From Bursaphelenchus xylophilus (lineage: Eukaryota; Nematoda; Chromadorea; Rhabditida; Aphelenchoididae), in assembly GCA_904066235.2 (NCBI GenBank), contig CAJFCV020000003.1, positions 3,968,001 through 4,032,000 on the forward strand: DNA of 64,000 bases. The letters run 5' to 3'. Within the stretch, counting starts at the first letter, position 1, and every line of letters starts with the position of its first letter. The notes under the pieces are model-generated. The model did no database searches, was not told the origin of the DNA, and saw nothing but the letters and a program-made list of their open reading frames with translations. This document shows positions 22,350-33,396 of this stretch, one piece after another. The translations under genes and the position numbers were made by a program.

Positions 22350-22510
22350 TCGAAAGGGCTTCTCTGACCGTCTCTCCTCATTTTCCATAGTCTCTCGTTA
22401 GAATAAATCGTTGAATATCTCAGCCACGCTTTCAAAGGATGGTCCAAAATTTGTGATAGTTAATATGTGACACTTAGAGACTAGCTGTGCCAAATATGAG
22501 AAAAATCAGC
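22350..22510 (+). repeat. degraded fragment of repeat family B
   Basis: GACCGTCTCTCCTCATTTTC, CATAGTCTCTCG and GAATATCTCAGCC follow one another as in the 3' half of intact copies. Confidence 0.65.
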
Positions 22511-23039
22511 TTCTAGAAACTTGAGATCTTGCATTTTTACTACAAATTATGTACAACTGTGTTTTGTATATGCAACAAATTCCATAACTCCCTGCTAGAC
22601 TCTCGACTCTCCCCGATATCGCTCTTTTCCAATCGTCCCCTAATTAGTAAAACAAACCTTTCAAACATTTTTTTATCGCTGATAATTTCCCTTTCTTCAG
22701 GCTGCTGATAACGCCGAATTTTTGTCATTTCTGACTCTTCTGATCTTTTACGGAGTTTTATTTTGAAAGTCGTATTATTATTTGATGATTTGAAGGGTTT
22801 TCCTTGTCTGTATTACATGAGGCGTTCCATATTTACATTACCTTGGGTTTTATTGCGTGTTTTTGAAGGCGATGCCTGTTTGCGAAATAAAAATCATTTA
22901 CCATGGTGAACGTGGGAGACCTGTAAGTGTTTGGAAAGGTGTTTTTACAGAGGGAGTTTGGCGTAAATATGGGTGATTTTGGACGTTATTTCGAAAAATG
23001 GGGAAGTTATAATAGTTAAAATGTCATCATATTTCTAAC

Positions 23040-23335
23040 AAAAATGCCCGAGGCATAGAGCTCAGATTTTCTTCAAATTTTGTAGATTTACTCCTTATAG
23101 GGCCAACATCATCTCCTAAAAATTTTAGCTTTTCCTTTGCAAGGAGAGCCGAGAAATTCAAACATCTTTTTAGACGAGAGACTACGGCCAATGATGAGAG
23201 ACAGCCAGAGAAAAAACGCTTTTTTTGACGTATTTTTTTCAAATAGCGCTTGGAAAAGATAGCCTTGTTTCTGCACGTTTTTTGCAAGTTATCTTCCAAA
23301 TTTTCCATTTTTTTGAAATGAAATTGGCCAAGCGT
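23040..23335 (-). repeat. degraded fragment of repeat family B
   Basis: Reversed family B order: GCTCAGATTTTCTTCAAATT, then AAAATTTTAGCTTTTCCTTT, GAGAGACTACGG and GAGAGACAGCCAGAGAAAA. Confidence 0.6.
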
Positions 23336-23989
23336 TGCTGACTCAACTCAAAACCAAACTAAAATTGCGCTTTTCCGCCGTGAATCAGCTGATTTTATCG
23401 TATTCGTTGTAATGATGACTAAAATTTTCGGAAATGACTGTGCATTGTTTTTGTCAAAATCAAGATTTTTTAATTTTCAAAATAAAATTTTTTTGATATT
23501 ATTCATTAAAACTGATTACAAATGTTTTATAAAAATGAACATTCCAGTTGTTTCTACGTATTTTACAATTTTTTTATGATATTGTCCCCCCAAAATAATA
23601 AAAAAAAAATTTTTTGCTTTAAAATCACATAAACATCATCTAAAAATCATTCTCTAACCACCTCTAGCCGTCTGTCTTGTTTATCAGAGTTCTCTACCCA
23701 ATTACTCACCCCACAAAGCAAGTAACCGGTAGTTTTTATCGCTCCGCTAACTATACGTTGAAGATAAACGCCTACTGTTTTTTGAAATTTTGAGTGACTC
23801 ACCCCTTATTCATAACAGAGACGTTTACGTTAGAAAAACAAAAAAAAAGTTAATTGTCCCGTTTTTTGGTTTTTAATCGGATTTCAAAGTTCTGGCGAGC
23901 AGTTCAGCTAGACTAAATTTTTGTGATAGTTTTTTTGCAAAGCTTTTTTTACTTGCTTACTTTTGCAAATGAAAAAAAGATATTAAAAG

Positions 23990-24160
23990 AAAAATTTCTC
24001 TGGCCGTCTCTCCTCATTTTCCATGGTCTCTCGTCTACAAAGGTTGTTGAATATCTCAGCTCGGCTTGCAAAGAAAGAGCTAAAATTTACAGGAATTAAT
24101 ATATGGCCTAGATAGATGGTACATGCAAAATTTCATCAGATTCCGAGCATTGCCTTTCGA
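23990..24160 (+). repeat. degraded fragment of repeat family B
   Basis: GGCCGTCTCTCCTCATTTTC, then TTGAATATCTCAGC, then GAGCTAAAATTTACAGGAAT and AATATATGGCC. It is very close to the 22350 fragment. Confidence 0.7.
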
Positions 24161-24771
24161 GAAATTACATGTTGTTATAAAATTGACCACAATTCCCCTA
24201 CTACAACAAAAAAAAATTTTCCATTCGTTCTGCTGATTATTACTTCAATTATTCTTACCAGAAACAGATGAAAACTCAGTAAATTTACTTTATAAAGTCC
24301 CAGCCCGCTGATATTAGCCCTGATCTCTAGTTCCATTGAACTTTTTTCCCTTCCCCGAGGGCTCTTGACAGTTCATCAAAAAAAATTCTTTTTATCTCAT
24401 CGAAAAAGTAAAGTTTTTTTCCCAAATCCCCTATCCAAAAAAGCCCCTCTGTGAGCGTGTTTATCCAGTGATTCAGAGAAAGTTTGATATCCAAAAAAAG
24501 TGCAAAAAATATTTTTGGGAGATAAAGCGAGCTGTTCTGGGATCAAACAAACGGGATTTATTCACGTTTTACGTCCGATTTGTAGGCTTAATTAGGTGGG
24601 AAAAGGTCGGGGATTGGGAAATAGGGGTTGGAAGTATTGCAGGTGATGTTAGTCATCAAAAAACGGGCAGGGTTTTCAATTAGGTGGATGGATTTTGACT
24701 AAATTTTTTAGAAATTTTAAGGAAGCTCAAAATAAAACTATTCTTTCCAAATTTTGCTTATTGGCTCTAAA

Positions 24772-25023
24772 TACAGTGGGTGACCTGATCCAATGGCAAA
24801 AAACTACCATTTTGCATCCGGGAAGTATCAAAAATGTGGCAAAATGCATCCCTCTCCAAGTGAAAAAAACTCGGATTTCAAAAGCTCTTTTTGTGAGGGA
24901 AAGGGCGCGCCCTTCAAAACGAAGTTTTTTTCACTTGCAGAGGGAAGCATTTTGCCACATTTCTGGTACTTCCCGGATGCAAAATGGTACGTTTTTTGCC
25001 ACTGGATCAGGTCCCCTACTGTA
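24772..25023. mobile_element. MITE family G, copy 2
   Basis: The left end TACAGTGGGTGACCTGATCC and the right end GGATCAGGTCCCCTACTGTA bound 252 bases with TA at both ends. The arms share CATTTTGCATCC and AAATGTGGCAAAATGC. The centre has AGGGCGCGCCCTT. It has no real coding content. Confidence 0.88.
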
Positions 25024-25029
25024 GGCCAT

Positions 25030-25140
25030 TCGTAAATCCCTGAAAATTTTAGCTCGCTCTTTCAACTTGCACCTGAAATTTTCCACAAAATTAATTTTGC
25101 GAGAGAGCACGAAAAATGAGGAGAGCCGGTCAGACAAGAA
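25030..25140 (-). repeat. degraded fragment of repeat family B
   Basis: Reversed: AATCCCTGAAAATTTTAGCT, then GCGAGAGAGCACG and GAGGAGAGCCGGTCAGA. It starts only a few bases after the MITE G copy. Confidence 0.6.
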
Positions 25141-28108
25141 AATTTTAATTTTTTCTTTCTTGTCTAGACGAAAAACCACAAATTTTTTTGTCATTTTTAT
25201 GACATGTCTTTGGTCATAATAACTGTTGCCAGCGTAAATGAGGGGGAGGGAAATGGGGATAGTCTTTTTTTCCCTGTTTTATATCAACGTATGATGATAA
25301 AAGAGTGAGCTCCACGTTCCACTATTTGCATATGAATCAAATCAGCTCTGGAATCTTTTCTGACAAAGAAAAATGGAGGGAATTGATCTGAAACAAAAAA
25401 AAATTTTTGAGATTTTTGATGATTTTTTACACAAAAATGTTTTTTTTATCAATTTATCAGCCAATTTTTCGATTTGATTTGTCATGATTATTACAAATAA
25501 TACTGATTCACACTTTAATTTATCCAAAAACCCTATAATTATATCGAATATTAATCAGGATTTGCATTTTTTTCCTCATTTTTAATCTAAAATTAGGTCT
25601 GAACCTCTTTCTAGTCCAATATTTGTGATGATCATGTCCAAATTGACGTTTATTTTTATTATTTGAACATCTTTTTATAGCCTAAAAAACATTTCAGGAC
25701 CAAATTTTTTGATTTTCCTCAAAATTCAAAAGTTTGCCCTAAGGCTATTTAACCCTCTTGACCCTAAATCTTCGCCTGACGTCAGTCATCGTTCTTTCCC
25801 AGACTTTTTATGAGCAGAAAGGATCTTTTCTGATTTAAAATCCGGGTTGAATCATCGAAACTGTACGAAAGAAGGGATAAAGCGCCTCGAAAACTTTAAA
25901 CATGGCCCAACTTTTTCTTTACTTTTAAAGTCGTTCCCTCCTGATTTTGGAATAAAACTACGGTCCAATCAGATAAAACCCCCACTTGTTTTGCATATTA
26001 GAGACCGAAATTATCTGTTTTATCACATTTTTGCCTACTATAATATAAAATTTTTCGTATTTTTTGTCAAAACAGTTCGAAAACTGAATGTAGGTTCCCT
26101 CAAATTGTACGCAGTATTGTAAGAAAGGATTTGGGATTACGTGAAAAGTCTATAGAGGGATTATTCGGGCGACCAAAAACAGGGAAAATATTTGCGTTCG
26201 CCTTGATTCGAAAGGCAAATATTCAACAATTTCATCGCGATTGCAAAAAATAATGTGACAAGACAGGCTTGGTGACCTTAGGATTCGATGATGAGATCGG
26301 GGCTTTCACGTGAGAAGCGATTCGGAAATTCTAAAAAAAATTGAAGAAAGGATGACTTGGGATTTTTGAGCCGCTCTCAGATTAAAACAGTTTTACCATT
26401 GACCACGTATTTTACCATTGATATGATTTGAGACCATACCCTTTCTGTTTACATGTTTTTCAAACGCTTTTGACTTGATTACCCCCTCTTGTAACCATCT
26501 TACTTTAGCCCACCTAGTATCAAGTATAATGTTGGAGATCTCCGTGCAGACTGAAGAAATCGACTTTTTGTTTTTATGACACATAAAATGCCTCATTGGC
26601 AATAAAATTAACCACTAATCTTGTTCTTATCGCAATTCTTCCTTTTGAAACACCCACATTTTATGTATCAGCCTTTAAATAGTCATCCTCTAAAATAACA
26701 TCGCATTCGGCCCAAACTGTTCTATTTACAAATTCCAACTTTTTGGAGCTTAGACCGTATTTAATTATCTTTTAAATGAGCCCACAACCAAGTTTCTATC
26801 TCAATTCTAACAATCAAAAATTGTTATATTATCCATGACACCTGATCCTAAACCTTGAAAACATATTTTCGGCCCAATTCTAATTTCCCTCCGGTGCATT
26901 CGGCTCATCCACCGATCGAACCTACTTTACACTACTCTCGGGTTTATCGTTCTTGTTCGAAACCGCTCGCTTGCAATGTTTTTGTACCCAATTTGTCGAT
27001 TCGCCCACCAAAAAATTCCTTTTCCAATCAAAGACGGGGAACGAAAAGCGGTCGGTCAGTTTTCGTCCCCTTTTCTGGCGGTTATTACCTAATTTGGAAG
27101 TCTTCTAGGCGAGTGAGTCAGGCGATGGGTACTTGTTTTCCTTCCATTTACGTGTAACTTTCACCATTTCCCAACATCTTTTCAAAGCGACAGTTTTTTG
27201 TTTTTTCCAGAATTTCGTTATTTTCTGATGGATAAAGGTGCCGAATCCGAACTGAATGTGCACTATCAGCTGTGAAAAGCTGTTTTTAATCTTCCTTTTA
27301 CTGTTTTCAGCGAAAAACATTGCTTTACCTCGATCCCCACGCAGATTTTATATTGCACTTGATGTTTGATGTTGAACTCGAGATTTTACGCATAAATTCG
27401 TTATATTTTTTAAACCGACTATTGTTACAGGGCTGGCACCACCTACATGAAGAGAATTGATCAGATTTGAAGAAGGATTTTACTAAAAACGGAGTCCTTT
27501 CCCCTAATTTCACCTGCCAGACCTCGAACTTTGAGTCCACCAAAATTCCGAGCACCCTCGATTGGATTACTCTGCGGTAAGCTGTTCAAAATATTATTCA
27601 TGCACTCTTCTAGATGTTTCACGCACTTTCCGACATTAGTTCCGCCTTTTTCACCGGGTTTTGATATTGTACTTGGTATGCATTCTGCTTTAGTTGTTGC
27701 AGCCTCATTTTTGAAGCAGTTGACTTACTTCATTGCAAGGAGCTGCACGATTTAAGCATGCTTTAGTTTGTAGTGTCATCTTTTGTCCCAGTCAAGTGGC
27801 TTTTGCACAGTGCATCACGGGAATTTACCTAATTTAGGTATTAAAATAATTGAAAACATGCATAACTTGTATCCATTTGGTTTGTAGTTGATTATAAATG
27901 CTGTTTTCAGTGGTACGACAACAATCTGGTCACTGGAGTCCCAATTCTCTTCTCGACGAACATTAACAGCCATTCCGTCAGGTAGGATAATATAATTTTC
28001 TGTTTTTCTCTTGAAAACTTTGGTTCTTATGACGTTTAGTGTTGCCAAATGGAAGAATAATGTCTCTAATATAATTGACAATGTTATTATGAGAGGTTAT
28101 TGTTGTTC
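25141..28108. other. gene-poor region upstream of bre-3
   Basis: No supported gene. The 3' part presumably includes the bre-3 promoter. The open frames at 25847-26122 and 26855-27157 have no family signal. Confidence 0.45.
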
Positions 28109-28115
28109 TTTTCAG
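28109..28115 (+). promoter_or_regulatory. probable spliced-leader acceptor (TTTTCAG) of bre-3
   Basis: TTTTCAG ends 15 bases before the chosen ATG, with no coding exon upstream. It may be a trans-splice site or the end of a 5' UTR intron. Confidence 0.5.
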
Positions 28116-28130
28116 TCAGGTCGCCGGGTG

Positions 28131-31100
28131 ATGCCAAAAACGCCCCCGGCCGTGCTCAAAATCCCACCGAGACCATGGATCTGCGCGTCGGACGTCCGAT
28201 ACGCCGTTCATTGCGTTGTGTTTGTGGCATGGATCATCGCGTTCGAGGTGGGGAGCGGCGCGCTGCCCTTCTTCTTCCACTTCTTCGGCTCCGAACCAGG
28301 TGACTCGACGGGAACGGCTGTGGCCAAGGAAGTCTTCGATCCATTTGAACGGTAAGGCTCTATTTTAGAGAGGAAATGAGTCAAGGAAAGTTGACTAGAA
28401 TTTGTAGACAACAAGATTTAACGGGGTGTACGATTTTTTGAATATTCATATTATCCATGACAGCTGAGCTAAAATTTTTTATAAATTTTTTTAGGCTGTT
28501 AATAGTCTGTTAAACAAATTTTACTAGGTAAATACTGGAATAAACCTTCTTTTAATCAAAAAATCCGACGGTTTGAGAAGATACTGTCCGAGTTATAATA
28601 CGATCTTCTCCATGACCCTCTAAAATAATATAATTTCAGATATGGAGCTACAATAACAATTACGATGTACTTGTTGCGGTTGATGTCGTTGCTCGTTCTC
28701 CCCCAATGCCTGTGCAACATGCTGGGGTTGTTGTTTTTCAACGGGTTTCGTGACAAAGTCGTTTTGAAGGCATCTCCCCTGCTGGCGCCGTTCGTTTGTT
28801 TTCGCGTTGTGACGAAAGGCGATTACCCGGAATTGGTCAGAGATAATGTTCGCAAAAACCTGGAGACGTGCTACGAAGCGGGTATTGAGAATTTTATTTT
28901 CGAGGTTGTGTCGGACAAGCCGATTCATCTGGTGCAAGGTTCGAGGGTCAGAGAAGTGAATGTTCCGCCAAATTACAGCACAAAAACTGGCGCCAGATAC
29001 AAGGCCAGAGCCCTGCAGTACTGCTTAGAAAACGAAGTAAGCATTTTAGTAAAGAAAATCCGAAAAAATCGACTTTTTTTTGGATTTTTTGTCATGGATA
29101 ATATAAAAATTTGATGACAAATCAAATTTCAGGTGAGTATTCTACATGACGATGATTGGGTGGTTCATTTGGATGAAGAAACTTTGCTCTCGGAGAATGT
29201 GGTCTGCGGAATCTTGAACTTTGTGACCGAGGGAAAGCATCCTTTTGGCCAGGGAGTTATCACTTATGCCAACCATGAAGTCGTCAACTGGCTGACCACG
29301 CTGTCCGATTCTTTTAGGTAAGTATCTGAAAGACGCGTAAGCTTTTTAAAGGAAGTTAAATATACTCCCCGTACAATGTTTTGACCCCCCTCCTAACTCC
29401 GTCCAAAGTGTACTAATTCGGACGAAATTTGGTATGTAGTATACTCACAGGCTAGTAACAAAAAATAACATAGCGGGACCTACCTTATAGTTGAATATCA
29501 AAATCTAGGGGCAATTTTCAAAAATCACCTTAAAAAATCGAGGAAAAAGTTTTGACCCCCCTTAAAAAACTTTAGATATCGCCAGCGGATGCCACGCAAA
29601 CTTATTGTAATCGACGTCCCATACCTGAATACAGGTTAATATATGGTTTTCCGTTGAATGCTTCGTTGCATTTGAGTATTCAACGCGTTAAACCGTTTTT
29701 GATGTAGATCTGCCCAAAATTGTAAAAATCTTGCCCTAGCGCTTTCCTAGAGCTCTAAATTGGGTTTATATTATGTGCTTTAGGCCTGTATTTACCTTAT
29801 CCTTTCAATAAAAGTGCATGGTGGCCTGGCGGTGTAGATTCGGCAGATACCCTCTTGTCATGCCCAGCCTTGGTGAGCCATTTACTCTTTGACTCAAGGT
29901 CGAGATGTGGTCGTTAGGTCCTCAATGTAATCCTGAGACTCATATTCACCCTCAGTAATGTAAAATGTTTTGATTTGACACGTTTTGTAATGGGTTTCAT
30001 TCACCTTAATCTTAAGTTTGCCGTTACTGTAGATGACCCCGGGTACTATTACATCCCCACCTCCCATTTGGCGTTTCATACGTCTCAAATGAGTATGGTG
30101 GGTGCTGTAGCGTCTTAAATTACCTGGTCCATCAAATGAAAGCCGTTTTTGGTGGCTAAAAATCCATTTGAAAAACGCGGGTTTTTCGTTAAGGTGCAGA
30201 TCGGCGAAGTTGCGCCTGCAAACCATATGAGACCGTGCCAGCCGGAGTTTATTCTTTGTTAGAGAGTAACTAGGAGTCTCAGGATTACACTGAGGACCTA
30301 ACGACCACATCTCGACCTTGAGTCAAAGAGTAAATGGCTCACCAAGGCTGGGCATGACAAGAGGGTATCTGCCGAATCTACACCGCCAGGCCACCATGCA
30401 CTTTTATTGAAAGGAGAAGGTAAATACAGGTCTAAAGCACATAATATAAACCCAATTTAGAGCTCTAGGAAAGCGCTAGGGCAAGATTTTTACAATTTTG
30501 GGCAGATCTACATCAAAAACGGTTTAACGCGTTGAATACTCAAATGCAACGAAGCATTCAACGGAAAACCATATATTAACCTGTATTCAGGTATGGGACG
30601 TCGACTACAATAAGTTTGCGCGGCATCCGCTGGCGATATCTAAAGTTTTTTAAGGGGGGTCAAAACTTTTTCCTCGATTTTTTAAGGTGATTTTTGAAAA
30701 TTGCCCCTAGATTTTGATATTCAACTATAAGGTAGGTCAAGCTATGTTATTTTTTGTTACTAGCCTGTGAGTATACTACCAAATTTCGTCCGAATTAGTA
30801 CACTTTGGACGGAGTTAGGAGGGGGGTCAAAACATTGTACGGGGAGTATAGGTCTTTATGGTAGAATTTTTTGGAATTAAAAAAATTTTTTAGTACCCCA
30901 AGTGCGACTCTCAGATTTTGATAAAACTTGGCGCAAATTTAGAATAATTTTTTCTAAAATATATACGAGAATCCTAGCTAGGACTTTGCAGAAACAACCG
31001 AGATTTTTAGATCGAAAAGTTGGCGAAAATTTGAGACTTTTTGCCGAATTTCGGCACGAAAAATTTCATGCCTATTTCTACCAGAGAGGGTAATGTTTTC

Positions 31101-32330
31101 ACAAAAAATGAATTTTTTCCGCTCGAAACTAGCAAAGTTATGGCCAAAAAGTGTTTCTCTCTCTGACCGCTCTCCGCGTTTCGCGTACTCTCTCGACGGC
31201 AGAAATTGTTCAATATCTCGGCGGCCCCTGCAAAGCGCGAGCTGCAACTTTCAGGAATTTGATATTTAGTCTATGCCGAACATGTGTACAAAGTTTAAAG
31301 AAATTCTGAACGTCGCACTTGAAGTACTTCCCTTGTTAACCTAAAGTAAGGTTTTTTTAAAATTTTTTGTTTCCAGAGTCGCTGATGACATGGGGAAACT
31401 CCGATTCACCTTCTCCTGCTTCCACAAACCCCTCTTCGGCTGGAAGGGATCGTTTGTGGTCACTCAAGCCGGTGCCGAACGTCGTGTCACCTTCGATCAC
31501 GGGATGGAGGGATCCATTGCTGAGGACTGCTTCTTCTCGATGATCGCCTATCGGGATGGCTACACGTTCGACTTCATCGAAGGAGAGATGTATGAAAAGT
31601 CTCCGTTCACTTTCTGGGACTTTCTGCAGCAACGGAAACGCTGGCTTCAGGGCATTTACCTCACCGTACATTCGAAGCACATCCCGTGGAAAAACAAGAT
31701 TCTCTTGGCGTTGTCACTCTACGCTTGGGCCACGATGCCGCTCACAACGTGTCAGGTGAGTCAGTAAAGGGTTTGGAGGAGTTTGGAAAAAGGAGGATGC
31801 AAATTGAGTCATTATGACGCAATTTTTGTAAATTCGAAGTATTGAGGGATGATTTAAAAAATTTTTTTTTAAGATGTCGCATTTAGGTATTCTTGTGTCC
31901 ATTATTCCCACTGCCCCGATGGCCAGTCACGGACGCCATGGTGGCTCTGATTGCGGCCGTCAACTTGTACATGTATGTGTTCGGAGTGCTCAAATCGTTC
32001 TCCCACAAGTACCGGTGAGTTTTTTATTCTTGGTTTTTGGCTTTTTAGGAGCTTGTTGATGTCATAATTGCTGCGGAAAAGATTTTAAGCCCTAGTGTCT
32101 ACTTTCAGTATTAGATTTTTCAATTTTTATATTAGGTGTACCTAGTGTAATATAAATTTTTGATTCCTTTTAGCTCAAACTTCCTTCGCCTGGTCTTGTA
32201 TCTGCTGGCTGGCATTGTAACCGTCCCATTCAACGTGCTCATCGAGAACACGGCGGTGGTAATGGGGATGTACGGCCAGAAGGACGAGTTTTACATTGTC
32301 AAGAAGGATCTTCACATTATCGATGTTTGA
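28131..32330 (+). CDS. bre-3: BRE-3/egghead beta-1,4-mannosyltransferase
   Basis: Six exons (28131-28351, 28640-29036, 29133-29317, 31377-31755, 31887-32014, 32174-32330) encode about 488 residues. This is a membrane-bound GT2-type enzyme that adds mannose to glucosylceramide in arthro-series glycolipid synthesis, acting in the Golgi. The sequence shows hydrophobic segments near the N-terminus (about 27-45 and 80-100), HDDDWVVHLDEET at 211-223 with the DxD region, AED at 316-318 and QQRKRW at 352-357 (the QxxRW signature), then C-terminal hydrophobic segments. Conservation with C. elegans BRE-3 and fly Egghead is strong enough to name it. In C. elegans, bre-3 loss removes the glycolipids that act as receptors for Bt crystal protein Cry5B. 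Intron 3 is 2059 bases and is made almost entirely of two inserted elements. The start is placed at the ATG after TTTTCAG. Confidence 0.96.
29363..30848. mobile_element. Tc1-derived fold-back element A, copy 2 (bre-3 intron 3)
   Basis: Same structure as copy 1: left end TACTCCCCGTACAATG, right end CATTGTACGGGGAGTA, TA at both borders, arms of about 580 bases and a central transposase remnant on the minus strand. By eye the two copies are nearly identical throughout. Confidence 0.9.
29894..30310 (-). pseudogene. Tc1/mariner transposase fragment in element A copy 2
   Basis: A 138-codon open frame is collinear with the fragment at 11226-11678. It carries the same WIFSHQKRLSFDGPG, in which the SDE triad region is replaced by SHQ, and RQMGGGDVIVPGVIYSNGKL. 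It differs from copy 1 by scattered substitutions and a stop slightly earlier on its C-terminal side. It is not functional. Confidence 0.85.
30892..31335 (+). mobile_element. repeat family B, copy 4 (bre-3 intron 3)
   Basis: The left end begins inside the terminal repeat (AGTACCCCAAGTGCGAC), missing about eight outer bases. The right end GAAGTACTTCCCTTG is complete and followed by TTA. The internal words are kept with some substitutions (CTAGCTAGGACTTTGCAG, GCAAAGCGCGAGCTGCAAC). It lies 43 bases from the fold-back element. Confidence 0.85.
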
Positions 32331-32421
32331 CTGGGAACTGAGTCGATTTAAAGACGTTAAATTATTACTGACTCTTCAGTCGTTCACATTGCTCACAAAT
32401 CTAGGTTCTCGAATTGTTTTG

Positions 32422-32438
32422 GGCCCCGGTTCGGGGCC
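32422..32438 (+). other. GC hairpin in the bre-3 3' UTR
   Basis: GGCCCC, loop GGTTC, GGGGCC: a perfect 6-bp stem 92 bases after the stop, in otherwise AT-rich DNA. It is a candidate RNA structure; the function is unknown. Confidence 0.5.
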
Positions 32439-32928
32439 GTCTAACACCAAGGATAATATCCGAAAAATCTAATTCTTTCTTCGCCCCCCTATACTCATAT
32501 TGTATATCAGTTTTACAATTTTTCGAATAGTCGGCAGGTATGTGTGTGCACAAAATTGTGGTGCAGCTGACCCGGGAAGAAGCCCTTCTTTCTCTGCCAA
32601 TCTCCGAAACCCCCGCACTCTCTCGGTTTCCCCCATTTTTAAGCAAGCTTTTAACCCTCTTTTTCGTACTGCTCCTCTAAGAATACTATTGTAATATCGA
32701 ACGCTCGGGTGTCTCTGTTCCTCTCTTAACTTTAACAATCCATCATTTTGCTAACTTACTCAATTTTCATATTCATTTCCCCCATGTTGTATTCTGTTCT
32801 TAACCCGGAGGAAATAACGTCACAATGACCGATTTTCTGGACATTTTCTCTTGTCAGCATGACGCCCTCCCCTCTTATCTAACGTGCTGTGATCTCTGTC
32901 CCAAGTTTTGCCCCTCGCCAAATTGAAC

Positions 32929-32940
32929 AATAAATTTATT
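32929..32940. terminator. palindromic bidirectional poly(A) signal AATAAATTTATT
   Basis: The 12-mer reads AATAAA at its 5' end on both strands. It lies about 600 bases past the bre-3 stop and about 460 bases past the stop of the converging PH-PTB gene, so it could serve both. Confidence 0.55.
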
Positions 32941-33396
32941 TCGTATGTTAGACATTGGTTCGAAGAAATGTAAATAGCACTGGTTAGAGTACTCCACGTC
33001 AATCCAGCGCATTTCCTGAACCGTTTCGAAACTTCGTACCGTTTTCATCGGTTTAAAAGAGAGACGAGATGTCGCGGAATTATCGGCACTTTTTCTCGCC
33101 GAAAATAATTGCTTTTTCTCGAAAAGGAAGGAAAAAGATAAGAAAATGCGTTTTATCGGATAGTGACATTTCGTTTTGAACGAATCACCAAAACGGGCGG
33201 GAAATTTTTTCTTCTATTTTGGATTGACGTGTACTCTAATTTCATATGAAATTGGTTTTTAATATTGATAAAGGATGTATTTGGAAGTTATTAGGAATAA
33301 TATTAGCAGAAAGGGGGTTCCTGAGGTATTTCTAAGCGTTATATTATGTTAGACATCAAGTGTAATGTAAATTTAGTCCAGATTTTGGCGAAGACC

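Larger units (their letters stand above)
20013..24771. other. gene-poor region with family B fragments
   Basis: No supported gene. It is AT-rich with TA-rich microsatellite-like patches (21570-21600 and 21760-21790) and three old family B fragments listed separately. Confidence 0.5.
32331..33396. other. shared 3' region of two converging genes
   Basis: This holds the presumed 3' UTRs of bre-3 and the facing PH-PTB gene. It includes a GC hairpin at 32422-32438 and a palindromic double poly(A) signal at 32929-32940. I see no additional gene. Confidence 0.5.
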
